The notes: generated from the sequence alone by a model not told the origin. Positions 9,510 to 17,575 are shown, counted from the stretch's first letter. The stretch: DNA of 64,000 nt from Dendrophyllia cribrosa (GCA_024195265.1 JAJLRJ010000001.1:55911202-55975201); one strand, 5' to 3'. Numbers and translations: made by a program.

Positions 9510-9980
9510 GATATTTCTGAAATAATGTTCAATGAATCTCTCATTCTTCATTGTGTCATATATATCAAACACTTGCAATAAATCATAATATGAATTCCCA
9601 TTATTCATTTCATTCAGAAAGTATAAACAGAAGTAGCCACATGTAGACGTTTTTATGTTTTGAATTTGATTGCTTTGGTGAAGTAGCGTCATATTCTTTC
9701 TTTTACTATGATCAACAATCTCCTGAAACGGTGGCATACCAAATGAATCGAAATAATTGATGACATTGTCTTGTACAAAAGTCGTAACCCAATGGCTTCC
9801 GTTCATATAACTAGGTTCTAGATTGTAGATGAACAATGCTTGGGTATGATTATGTGGAACTCTTTCATCCCTTGACAGAACATCACTAATCGGGATGTTT
9901 AGATATCGGCACCATTGTATTAGATCATGATTGCTTAACGGGATTTCTTTGTGGAATTTCGGTTTTACAATATTGCTCCG
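9507..9980 (-). CDS. Adenain-like cysteine protease
   Basis: This is the maturation protease that cuts virion precursors. The catalytic residues are in place: His in NGSHWV, Asp in YFDSFG, an upstream Gln in HQSNQIQ, and Cys in TSTCGYFC. The N-terminal part of the fold (SNHDLIQWC, about 9927-9905) is in the same frame but upstream of any ATG, and the only ATG nearby (SYMNGS) falls after that region. The frame is -1 to the preceding minor virion gene, runs under its 3' end, and follows an A AAA AAG heptamer at 10034-10040. It has no promoter motif. A gag-pro-like fusion by frameshifting is plausible; a lost start codon is the alternative. The end coordinate marks where the conserved region begins, not a start codon. 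Confidence 0.85.
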   Translation of the reverse strand, partial: RSNIVKPKFHKEIPLSNHDLIQWCRYLNIPISDVLSRDERVPHNHTQALFIYNLEPSYMNGSHWVTTFVQDNVINYFDSFGMPPFQEIVDHSKRKNMTLLHQSNQIQNIKTSTCGYFCLYFLNEMNNGNSYYDLLQVFDIYDTMKNERFIEHYFRNI

Positions 9981-10786
9981 ATTAACGGAATATTTTTGAA
10001 TGGGCTGTTTGCTCCGAGTAGCAAGCCTTTTCCCTTTTTTACTTTTGGCTTTTTTTTCTTTGGTTGTTTTTTTTTAATCCCACTACCAATTATATTATCC
10101 CATGAACCTATAAATGGCGGGGAACGCCTATATGCACCGATTCTAGGAGCCCCATGACCGCCTTTTTTATTAATAGCACCCATTCTAGGCGCTCCTTTAC
10201 CAGTCAAAGCATTTAGAAGGAGTGGAACACCGATGCTTGCCAACAAAGTACCAAGGAAGCCGCCTGATTGACTTTTTGTTGGTTTAATTTTGATTTTACC
10301 ACCATTTTGAAGAGCATCTAATATATCCTTTTTTTGTTTCGTCGATAAAAGATGCTTATATTCTATTAGCTTATTAATTTTGTCTTGTGGTATGAGAAAT
10401 CCACCTGTCTGTACGCCTTTGCCAGAGATTGATTTTACAATCTGAGAAGCACCTTCTGAAGCCAATCCAGCAAGAGCTGATAGCCCAAGGGTTTTACCTA
10501 TAGTTGGTGCTAAAGTTTTACCAAGTGTTAGAATGGTAGACAACAAATTTCCACCGACTTGTTTTCTAATATTGGTCTTAGCCAGTTTAATGTCCATGCC
10601 TTTGCTCAATCCTCGGTTTTTTTCTAGCCTTTTGACAATCGTTTGTGGGACGTTTAGGGTATCATTACCATATAGATTGTCTTTTGTTAGTCTTAAAACA
10701 ATTGTTTCCCTCTTATGGTATGCATTAGCAAGATTCTTTTTTTGATTATCTGATAATTTAATATTTATCTTATAAAGTTGAGTCAT
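9965..10786 (-). CDS. Glycine-rich minor virion protein (precursor)
   Basis: 273 aa, ATG at 10786. A folded N-terminal region (about 1-75) is followed by glycine-rich hydrophobic segments (GNLLSTILTLGKTLAPTIGK; GGFLGTLLASIGVPLLLNAL), a helical middle and a very basic C-terminus (KKKQPKKKKPKVKKGKG). Three sites fit the adenain consensus (M/I/L)xGx-G: ISGKG, LTGKG and IIGSG, so it is probably cut by the neighbouring protease, like adenovirus core or cement proteins. It lies between the capsid gene and the protease, and its 3' end carries the candidate frameshift signal. The exact role is inferred. Confidence 0.75.
   Translation of the reverse strand: MTQLYKINIKLSDNQKKNLANAYHKRETIVLRLTKDNLYGNDTLNVPQTIVKRLEKNRGLSKGMDIKLAKTNIRKQVGGNLLSTILTLGKTLAPTIGKTLGLSALAGLASEGASQIVKSISGKGVQTGGFLIPQDKINKLIEYKHLLSTKQKKDILDALQNGGKIKIKPTKSQSGGFLGTLLASIGVPLLLNALTGKGAPRMGAINKKGGHGAPRIGAYRRSPPFIGSWDNIIGSGIKKKQPKKKKPKVKKGKGLLLGANSPFKNIPLIGAIL
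10003..10040 (-). promoter_or_regulatory. Candidate -1 frameshift signal, minor virion protein to protease
   Basis: Minus strand: heptamer A AAA AAG (10040-10034) exactly in phase (GTA AAA AAG), 6-nt spacer GGAAAA, stem GGCTTGCT (10027-10020), a 6-nt loop, AGCAA (10013-10009), a 3-nt bulge and GCC (10005-10003). The protease frame is the -1 frame. A second A AAA AAG lies about 20 nt upstream. The layout matches the signal at 8654-8702. Confidence 0.5.
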
Positions 10787-10808
10787 TTGTTGTATATATT
10801 ATATGTTA
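10787..10808 (-). promoter_or_regulatory. AT-rich start-proximal motif of minor virion gene
   Basis: TAACATATAATATATACA ends 4 nt before the ATG at 10786 on the minus strand; same motif class as the other virion genes. Confidence 0.4.
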
Positions 10809-10873
10809 TATAATTATTATTACAAAACATATATAAAATAAGGATATTTATTAGCAATTTATCACTTTTTACA

Positions 10874-12118
10874 CTATAACCAATTCATTACCAACCTTGT
10901 CAATGACAACTGTTTCCTCATATAGGACGATAGCATGTACGTTGAATGGACTGTCTCCAGCACTATTAGCATTGAGTTTATACCTGGGTCTCTAGTTACT
11001 TTCTCTGCTTGATATGATAGATCGAAATAGATTATTGGATAGAGACTATTATAATTAGCTAGATTCAACTGGGTTCCGGTGTTGTAATCAGTCCTTCTCA
11101 TTGCATAAGACATTAAATTGTTGAAGATTCTTACTTTTGATTCTGAATCGTATTCAGTCTCTGGGTAGAAAACTCCATTTCCATATTCTAGACGACATGT
11201 TGTCAAATAACTACCATTTCCACGATCGGCATTTAGGTTGAAAGTATCAAATTCATATGGATTGGTCTCTGAATTGTTTGATTTAGCTCGTTGTAGGTAC
11301 ACAAAAATCGCTTTAACATTGTCAATACTAGAAGAAATCTGGAAAAATCCACTACTATGTATTGGTGCAGACACTTCATACATTTCTCTGAGATACGTCC
11401 ACTCGCTTGGTTTTAAATAAGAGCTGATGAATTCATTATACAAACTGTCCTTTATACTCAATTTTGGGATCCATAGTAGGAATCTATCAATAACAACCCT
11501 CCCATCATCAACTGCTGCAGTTTTTTGAAGGAGTTCATCATCATTCTGGAGTTGTATAGTGAACTGTAGCTGCATTGGTAATAACATCCTATCTTCAAGC
11601 TCTTCGAAGAAACTGTACCTATTCAGAGGTATGACTATATTGACATCATTATTACCTGTTGTAAGAAGCCGTCTAGCCTCAAATCCTGTATTTTGATTAG
11701 CATTAGCTATCTGATAACTGGTGTCTAAATACCATAAACTGTTTTTTGCAACAGATCTGCTATAATCATCAGAATATTCCAACAAATTCTTCACAAAAGT
11801 GACTTTATGGAGATTATCAGTATCATATACAATCTTACCAGCGCTTTTTATCATTAAATGGGCAATCATACTATGGGATCCATTGATTACAGTTATACGA
11901 TCACCTCCAAAAGCTGTACCATCATCCAATTTTTGTACCTGAAACTGGACCTCAAAATATGCATTGTACCAATCATAGAAACTCGATCGATCGTTTATTG
12001 TGAACTTGTAACCATTTTTCGCTTGGTGTTGACCGTTAGCTGGGGACCTGATTACATCATCGAGTTGGAATCGAACCAACTCATTCCTTTGTAAAAATTC
12101 ACTTGTTCTGAAAGACAT
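10874..12118 (-). CDS. Major capsid protein (double jelly-roll type), 3' end frameshifted
   Basis: 414 codons, ATG at 12118. It has the size, beta-rich pattern and gene position of Polinton major capsid proteins, which are hexon-like double jelly rolls forming pseudohexameric capsomers. The start MSFRTSEFLQRNELVRFQ and SYQAEKVTRDP near the C-terminus look family-typical. From about 10996 the reading frame appears shifted: the last 30 or so codons are Met/Ser-rich and unlike a jelly roll, while the -1 frame from the same point is open for over 35 codons, is beta-rich, and stops at 10869-10871. A stop in that frame just upstream and no slippery site argue for a real 1-nt loss rather than recoding. 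This copy's capsid is probably defective. Confidence 0.8.
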   Translation of the reverse strand: MSFRTSEFLQRNELVRFQLDDVIRSPANGQHQAKNGYKFTINDRSSFYDWYNAYFEVQFQVQKLDDGTAFGGDRITVINGSHSMIAHLMIKSAGKIVYDTDNLHKVTFVKNLLEYSDDYSRSVAKNSLWYLDTSYQIANANQNTGFEARRLLTTGNNDVNIVIPLNRYSFFEELEDRMLLPMQLQFTIQLQNDDELLQKTAAVDDGRVVIDRFLLWIPKLSIKDSLYNEFISSYLKPSEWTYLREMYEVSAPIHSSGFFQISSSIDNVKAIFVYLQRAKSNNSETNPYEFDTFNLNADRGNGSYLTTCRLEYGNGVFYPETEYDSESKVRIFNNLMSYAMRRTDYNTGTQLNLANYNSLYPIIYFDLSYQAEKVTRDPGINSMLIVLETVHSTYMLSSYMRKQLSLTRLVMNWL

Positions 12119-12135
12119 TATATATTATTATGTTA
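12119..12135 (-). promoter_or_regulatory. AT-rich start-proximal motif of capsid gene
   Basis: TAACATAATAATATATA abuts the ATG at 12118 on the minus strand. It is the clearest example of a motif shared by most genes of the element. Confidence 0.5.
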
Positions 12136-12142
12136 GATAATT

Positions 12143-12556
12143 TTATAATACTGTACGACGTCTTTTTATCCCTGATCCAGAAATTAATCTATTCAGTATC
12201 ATATCAGTACTTTCTTGATCTAGTTTTGGCTGATAATGTTGCTGCATCTGTTTAATAGGTGAGGATGGAACAATTGCTGTTTGTCTTATAGCTCCTTTTC
12301 TCAAATTTGCCAATCTTTTCATTATTAGGTCTCCGGATTTTTGGGATACGGCCTTACCTAGTCGCTCGCCTGCATGAGAAATACCCGATTGTAATGCCTT
12401 CTTTGCTGTTGGCTTAACAAATTTCTTAAAAACAGCTGATGCCACACTCTTTAATAGTTTGAAAATATTATCAACGATAAGCCCAGACCCTTTGTGTCTG
12501 TATACAAATTTACCAAGTTTTGGATGGTAAAATCTTTTAAATTCATACGGTTTCAT
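12143..12556 (-). CDS. Basic core-like / cement virion protein
   Basis: 137 aa, ATG at 12556. It is strongly basic, with an amphipathic region at about 28-75 (IVDNIFKLLKSVASAVFKKF) and a C-terminal ISGSG that fits the adenain cleavage consensus, followed by KRRR. Size, charge, amphipathic segment and cleavage site recall adenovirus small virion proteins (pVI or core proteins), but I cannot assign an ortholog. It lies between capsid and penton genes, with its own AT-rich motif before the ATG. Confidence 0.65.
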   Translation of the reverse strand: MKPYEFKRFYHPKLGKFVYRHKGSGLIVDNIFKLLKSVASAVFKKFVKPTAKKALQSGISHAGERLGKAVSQKSGDLIMKRLANLRKGAIRQTAIVPSSPIKQMQQHYQPKLDQESTDMILNRLISGSGIKRRRTVL

Positions 12557-12571
12557 TATACTATTATGTTA
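12557..12571 (-). promoter_or_regulatory. AT-rich start-proximal motif of basic virion gene
   Basis: TAACATAATAGTATA abuts the ATG at 12556 on the minus strand and differs by little from the capsid-gene motif. Confidence 0.45.
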
Positions 12572-12573
12572 TA

Positions 12574-13317
12574 TTATTCTATACTTTTCAGAATTAGTGA
12601 GAAAGATGTATCTGCTCCATTCAGGTCAACTAATCTTCTTTTTCCATCGGTTATGTATATACGAATGCTACTAATGATCGTTTTATTAACCGGATTATAT
12701 GTAACTCGTAGTGGTTCTAGGGTAAATGAGTAACTAGGATTCAACACAGAGGTGCTAAACGAATAAATAATATCTGTATCTTGACCGTCGACTAATGAAT
12801 CATTAATTAGGTCACAATTGATATTCAAAATATCAGTGTCTTGACTTAGATTTGGTACTCTAGGACCAATATTTGTTCCACTTGTCAATACTGTTTTATC
12901 AAACCCGATTAGATCATTGAAATTACTTGCTGTTAAATCAAGTTTGTAATTCTGAGCTAATATGATTGTGACTCTGAATGTTGTATCATCAAATTCAAGA
13001 GTGATAGGATACGTATCACTAGTCTTCGTTATATCCTTGATATATGTATTGAAGTCTGTATAATTCCATACTCCTGATGTAAATTGTATATTGTTAAATG
13101 TTGTACCATTATTAGAGCTATATTTTATTAATTGATTGTTGTATCCTGCGTTAACATTGAACCAAGTGAATGACATATTGATAATTCTGTTAAGACCAAT
13201 AACATATTGCTTATTACTATCTAATGTTATGGCTCTATTGAATTTGGTTATGAAATTCTCTGGTTTATTATTTCCTTGATTTTTTACATTATAAGAAGAT
13301 AATAATCTCTCGTTCCA
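12574..13317 (-). CDS. Penton-like minor capsid protein, N-terminus frameshifted
   Basis: A beta-rich protein with the single jelly-roll look of Polinton penton proteins (FTWFNVNAGYNNQL; closing strand RRLVDLNGADTSFSLIL); these form the pentamers at capsid vertices. The first in-frame ATG is 13176 (200 aa), but the same frame is open for 47 more codons to 13317 and looks coding (GNNKPENFITKF, SNKQYVIGLNRIIN). ATG 13318 has a perfect AT-rich motif before it, yet is in another frame and reaches a stop after 9 codons. A small insertion of about 4 nt near 13310 would explain this. Either the copy is broken or a shorter form starts at 13176. Confidence 0.7.
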   Translation of the reverse strand, partial: WNERLLSSYNVKNQGNNKPENFITKFNRAITLDSNKQYVIGLNRIINMSFTWFNVNAGYNNQLIKYSSNNGTTFNNIQFTSGVWNYTDFNTYIKDITKTSDTYPITLEFDDTTFRVTIILAQNYKLDLTASNFNDLIGFDKTVLTSGTNIGPRVPNLSQDTDILNINCDLINDSLVDGQDTDIIYSFSTSVLNPSYSFTLEPLRVTYNPVNKTIISSIRIYITDGKRRLVDLNGADTSFSLILKSIE

Positions 13318-13318
13318 T

Positions 13319-13335
13319 TATATATAATAAAGTTA
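13319..13335 (-). promoter_or_regulatory. AT-rich start-proximal motif of penton gene
   Basis: TAACTTTATTATATATA abuts ATG 13318 on the minus strand, supporting that ATG as the ancestral start of the penton gene. Confidence 0.4.
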
Positions 13336-13337
13336 TA

Positions 13338-14351
13338 TTATATTTTAAAATATTGACGATATAATTTGGTATATTGTGATTTATTAATAGTAGCCATCTC
13401 CAATAATTTGTCCAATATATTGACTCCCGTATTCCTCATCTCAATACTATTATTACCTGCCAATCTTTCACCTATAATCAATTCCAACTTTTTCAAAAGC
13501 TGGTTTACATTATTGAAAAATATCATATTACCACCTCTCTGTTTTCTTCCTCTTTGCAATCCGGAACCTTTCATTGTTTGTAGTTTAGTCTCATAATGTT
13601 TTATGTATTCCTTTAAAATAGCTCTTGCGTTAAATATTCTTTTGTTTCGTATTTGCCTTTCACCTGATGATATCTCCCCCTTATTATATTGTTTTGTAAC
13701 ATTTGATTGATAGCCTTTTAATTGATTCTTTTTAAATTTCGCATCCTTTATAATCTTATTAAGATAGGCCTTAGTCTTTTTATGTGTCATTTCTGGTTGA
13801 TTTATCCTCATTTCCACATTTTCATAATCCGGAATATCAATCTCATTCAAAATCTCATTACTTATATCTTCATCATCTAATCCATAGTCCATCTCTTCTT
13901 CTTCATCATATTCTGGCGGTAAATCATCTGGTTGATTAACAAAGTATTCAGGATCAACATAAATATTCTTATTTCCTTCCATAAGATCTTGTAAAGATTC
14001 TTCATAAGTAGGTGGTTTAGGTACAATTTGTTTATTTTGATTTGGTGGGACATAATCACCAAATAAATCATCAACTTGCATGTCTTCGAAAGGGTCAACT
14101 TCAGGCATATAATCAATACCTTGATCAGCTTTTTTAGGTGCTCGTTTCTTTCTTATAGGTACCCTTAAATCTAAATTACTGTCGATAACATCATCTAATT
14201 TACTAGTTACTGGTTTGAATACCTTCGCTAATGACTGTTGGCTTGTCTGCTCACCGATATTATGTTTTGTGATTACATCATGGACATAATTAATTTTATT
14301 TCCTAATTCAGATTTTCTTTTTGCAAGTTCTTTCCATTTAAGTAAACTCAT
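13338..14351 (-). CDS. Virion protein with PPxY late-domain motifs
   Basis: 337 aa, ATG at 14351. The N-terminal half is acidic and disordered and contains PPTYEES (about residue 112) and PPEYDEEEE (about 145). PPxY motifs recruit NEDD4-family WW-domain ubiquitin ligases and are late domains or entry-trafficking motifs in retroviruses and adenovirus pVI. The C-terminal half is helical, with MKGSG (an adenain-type site) and a GR/RGG-rich linker before a final helical domain. It is the first gene of the leftward virion cluster and lies next to the divergent promoter. The family is unnamed to me; the virion role is inferred from motifs and context. Confidence 0.7.
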   Translation of the reverse strand: MSLLKWKELAKRKSELGNKINYVHDVITKHNIGEQTSQQSLAKVFKPVTSKLDDVIDSNLDLRVPIRKKRAPKKADQGIDYMPEVDPFEDMQVDDLFGDYVPPNQNKQIVPKPPTYEESLQDLMEGNKNIYVDPEYFVNQPDDLPPEYDEEEEMDYGLDDEDISNEILNEIDIPDYENVEMRINQPEMTHKKTKAYLNKIIKDAKFKKNQLKGYQSNVTKQYNKGEISSGERQIRNKRIFNARAILKEYIKHYETKLQTMKGSGLQRGRKQRGGNMIFFNNVNQLLKKLELIIGERLAGNNSIEMRNTGVNILDKLLEMATINKSQYTKLYRQYFKI

Positions 14352-14372
14352 TTTTATTATATTATTAGGTTA
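14352..14372 (-). promoter_or_regulatory. AT-rich start-proximal motif of PPxY gene
   Basis: TAACCTAATAATATAATAAA lies just before the ATG at 14351 on the minus strand. Confidence 0.4.
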
Positions 14373-14410
14373 CATAAAATTTGGAAATCATATATAAAAA
14401 AGAGCATTTT

Positions 14411-14458
14411 ACACCATGTTGTACACTGTGTTGTACACCGTGTTATACACCATGTTAT
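14411..14458. promoter_or_regulatory. Four 12-bp iterons in the divergent promoter region
   Basis: ACACCATGTTGT, ACACTGTGTTGT, ACACCGTGTTAT and ACACCATGTTAT follow one another without spacers. They sit midway between the leftward virion genes and the rightward ATPase gene. An operator, enhancer or replication-origin role is possible. Confidence 0.6.
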
Positions 14459-14486
14459 ATTGAAATAATATACCCATATAATATAA

Positions 14487-15122
14487 ATGATAATACCAAA
14501 TTACGATGCCGATGATGATGTAACCTCAAATTATAAACAGTTATATCCTTTCATGCCTGACCGATGCTTTCGGATGCTAATTTGTGGCCCAAGTGGTTCA
14601 GGTAAAACAAACACATTGATGCATATGATTTACAATTTATTGTACTATGATAAAATATATCTATATGCGAAAAATTTAGACCAGTCCAAGTATCAGAATC
14701 TTATGGATATGTTCCAGCCAATAAGTGATGAAGCTGGTTATAATGTCATTGAAGTTAGTAATGACAAGATTATTCCTGTTAATGATCTCGACAATGAAAG
14801 CCAAAAGGTGGTCATATTTGATGATTACATATGTGATAAGAACCAAAAACCATTAATTGAATATTTCATACAAGGGAGACATAAAAATTGTTCAGTAATA
14901 TATCTGTCTCAGAGCTATTATAAGACCTCAAAAGACATCAGATTAAACTGTTCACATTTCTGTATTTATGAATTCCCAAGTGCTAATGAAAGGAGTATGA
15001 TTTGTCGCGAAAATAATATTTCAAAAGAATTATATGATAAAGCAACTAAAGAACCATATAGCTTCGTATATATCGATAAGCCACGGAAATTCACAACCAA
15101 GAATTTTAATGAAAAGATTTAA
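14487..15122 (+). CDS. A32-like genome-packaging ATPase (FtsK/HerA superfamily)
   Basis: 211 aa. It pumps the genome into preformed capsids. Walker A is GPSGSGKTN (about residues 34-42), Walker B is VVIFDDYI (about 108-115), and QGRHKNCSVIYLSQSY fits the sensor region of the family. The length is normal for Polinton packaging ATPases. It is the first gene of the rightward block; ATAATATAAATG spans its start. The stop is 16 nt before the ATG of the next gene. Confidence 0.95.
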   Translation: MIIPNYDADDDVTSNYKQLYPFMPDRCFRMLICGPSGSGKTNTLMHMIYNLLYYDKIYLYAKNLDQSKYQNLMDMFQPISDEAGYNVIEVSNDKIIPVNDLDNESQKVVIFDDYICDKNQKPLIEYFIQGRHKNCSVIYLSQSYYKTSKDIRLNCSHFCIYEFPSANERSMICRENNISKELYDKATKEPYSFVYIDKPRKFTTKNFNEKI

Positions 15123-15138
15123 TGTATCCTTATTATAT

Positions 15139-15534
15139 ATGAGCTACTCGAATGGAAAATTGCCTTCTGATAACAAAGATGCTATTATACCCAAAAAAAT
15201 TAAGATGCGTCATATTGAACGTTGGGAGGGTGGTAGTACAACAATACAAAGACCGTATCGTATCATCATTGTCCTTCCATTTAATTTCAAGATAGTATCA
15301 GTAATGGCCTTCCCGATATACCACCGTGATACTGTGTATTTAAAATTGAATTTAACACCAGCATCAACATTTCATACACTACCAGCCAACCAATTAGTTC
15401 AAATTAATACACCTGTTGTAAAAATGAACGATGGTTGTTATTATTCGGCTTTTGAATTGAATAATCAAGATCTAGGGGTTGGTATGCCAATACCTTATGA
15501 TGTTGTCCTCAGCATTGCCATCGAAGAAATATAA
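15139..15534 (+). CDS. Small spike-like protein sharing the fibre N-terminus
   Basis: 131 aa from ATG 15139; an upstream ATG at 15034 lies inside the ATPase gene and is rejected. The first residues, MSYSNGKLPSDN, closely match MSYSNGRLPESN of the next gene, after which the two differ. The remainder is beta-rich (RIIIVLPFNFKIVSVMAF), with no recognised family. The shared tag suggests both proteins dock on the same capsid protein, as adenovirus fibre tails dock on penton base (analogy only). It may be a short spike or a fibre-base protein. Confidence 0.65.
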   Translation: MSYSNGKLPSDNKDAIIPKKIKMRHIERWEGGSTTIQRPYRIIIVLPFNFKIVSVMAFPIYHRDTVYLKLNLTPASTFHTLPANQLVQINTPVVKMNDGCYYSAFELNNQDLGVGMPIPYDVVLSIAIEEI

Positions 15535-15553
15535 TCTATTTATATAGTATAAA

Positions 15554-17575
15554 ATGTCATATTCTAACGGAAGATTGCCAGAATCAAACTCTGATTCGAA
15601 TACGAATTACCAAATGGGATTACCTGGAATCGGCTACAAATTAACTGACGATGGGAATTATGATATTCAGAATAAAAGACTAACCAATGTTGGAGAAGGT
15701 GTTGACAATCATGACGCCATTACCAAACACCAATTAGATACAGGATTATTAACTAAGCCGGATAAATATAAGGTACTATTGCTAGACGGCTCAACTCATA
15801 TGGTTGGGGATCTTGATATGGACCGAAAATTGATCACAAATCTGGACACGGATGAAGACAATGATCTCAGTGCAACTAATATGATAACTCTTAAAAATTA
15901 TAATAATAAAAAAGCTAATATTACAGATGCATATATGAAAAATGAAAGAATAGTATTGAATGATCACATGGATGCTAATTATCATACTATATTAAATATA
16001 CAAGCAGCTGGTGATAACGATGCTTTTCCTTTTTATCATGGAAAAATACATTTTTTAAATTTAGAAGGTGAAAATTATGATGCAAAAAATAAAAAAATAT
16101 TAAACGTCGTCACTGATGAAAATAATGATTTATCAACTGTGAATATGAGAACATTAAAAAATTATCATCCTTCAACCCCCTCACATACACACGAAGTCAC
16201 TAAGGATATTGATTTGAAAGAACAGTACAATATTGTCAAGTCAAAACCACAAACATACTTGGATTTAGCTGCAAGTTACAACAATCTTGTTTCATATAAT
16301 GATGTTAAAAACATTTTTGTCAGTCGTAAAGAGATGTTATCAATGGAGACTGGTTTGGATATGAATAATAATACAATTTTCAATATAAAAGATCCAACAG
16401 CTATAGATCATGGGGCTAATAAAGGGTATGTAGATGATGAAGCAGATAAAAGGCTTTCTTTATCAGGTGGAACAATGACTGGTACTCTTGATATGGGATC
16501 GGAGAAAATCATCGGTCTTCCCAATCCAAAAACATCCAATGAAGCAACATCAAAACAATATGTTGATACACAGCTAAATGATAAGACAGTAGCTCTGGCA
16601 GAGGAACTGATCAAAACAGAAGCCGAACTCAAAAAATATGTCAATGAATCGCATATATCGTCAACCTCCCACTTGAAGGATGAATTCCGGTATTTGATGG
16701 AAGATGTGGATAAATCCAGCTCTGAACATAATATGACAGTGACTGGAATAACTGATTATGCAAATTCTCCGCATTATTTCAATAAGAAGACGTATGATTT
16801 GAAAATAACAAAAGATGTTTTCAATGAATACGATGGGAGACTTGGTTTCAACATGTTAAAACTTCCAGAAGGAGAATATACGATTTGTATTGAATTCTTT
16901 CCCGCTTCTATGACGAGTGTGAGCGTTGACGTTGTGAGCACAAGCCTGAATATCAATCAACAATCAACAAAAAAATTATCGGGGTATTCAAGGTCAATTA
17001 TTCATATGCATAAATGGAGGATCACATCACCAGAGTTCATTTATCTGGATCTGAAATGGAAAGGGACAGCTGACGATGTCGTTCAAGGCCTAGCAAAGCT
17101 GATTATTTATGGCGTTAAAGGTTCTCAATCAGATGTACCAAGTTCTATTTATGATGCTCCTTTCGTTTTTGAGAGTGGGAAGATGGTGATGGAGACCGAT
17201 ATTGATATGAATTCACACAAAATCATGAATGCAACCCATCACTTATTTGGGCAATTAAAAACAAGATCAAGTAATCCTCTAATTGGTATACCGTTTCCAT
17301 TAAATGGTTGCGATAAAATAATACTTCCAAATGGTTGTAAATTAAAAAAAATAATAACCCACTATAATCTCATCGATATATCCTACAGAGTAATAACCTT
17401 AAAAATAAAACATCATTTCAATTTAACTCAATCAACAACTTATAATTTATCTGGAGGTCAAAGACAAATGAAAGATATAAACTTAGATCTACCATACGGT
17501 TTTATGGCTGTGGAGTTAGTTCAAGCCTCTAGGAATCAAGACATTTCAATATGCATTGAATACACATCACCATGA
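15554..17575 (+). CDS. Tail-fibre-like spike protein
   Basis: 673 aa, ATG at 15554. It has at least five copies of a phage-fibre-type repeat, with LDM/IDM...K.I.N(L/I) followed by dP...A..K.YVD, e.g. GTMTGTLDMGSEKIIGL and GANKGYVDDEAD. A helical segment (about 340-400) precedes a beta-rich C-terminal part, probably the receptor-binding head. The N-terminal tag MSYSNGRLP is shared with the preceding gene. Such repeats form trimeric fibres in phage tails; a host-attachment role is inferred. TATAAAATG spans its start, and it follows the small spike gene by 19 nt. Confidence 0.75.
   Translation: MSYSNGRLPESNSDSNTNYQMGLPGIGYKLTDDGNYDIQNKRLTNVGEGVDNHDAITKHQLDTGLLTKPDKYKVLLLDGSTHMVGDLDMDRKLITNLDTDEDNDLSATNMITLKNYNNKKANITDAYMKNERIVLNDHMDANYHTILNIQAAGDNDAFPFYHGKIHFLNLEGENYDAKNKKILNVVTDENNDLSTVNMRTLKNYHPSTPSHTHEVTKDIDLKEQYNIVKSKPQTYLDLAASYNNLVSYNDVKNIFVSRKEMLSMETGLDMNNNTIFNIKDPTAIDHGANKGYVDDEADKRLSLSGGTMTGTLDMGSEKIIGLPNPKTSNEATSKQYVDTQLNDKTVALAEELIKTEAELKKYVNESHISSTSHLKDEFRYLMEDVDKSSSEHNMTVTGITDYANSPHYFNKKTYDLKITKDVFNEYDGRLGFNMLKLPEGEYTICIEFFPASMTSVSVDVVSTSLNINQQSTKKLSGYSRSIIHMHKWRITSPEFIYLDLKWKGTADDVVQGLAKLIIYGVKGSQSDVPSSIYDAPFVFESGKMVMETDIDMNSHKIMNATHHLFGQLKTRSSNPLIGIPFPLNGCDKIILPNGCKLKKIITHYNLIDISYRVITLKIKHHFNLTQSTTYNLSGGQRQMKDINLDLPYGFMAVELVQASRNQDISICIEYTSP

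Noticed and set aside
15034..15138. Upstream ATG that would extend the small spike protein by 35 residues
   Set aside because: It lies inside the ATPase coding region in another frame; ATG 15139 starts the MSYSNG tag shared with the fibre gene.
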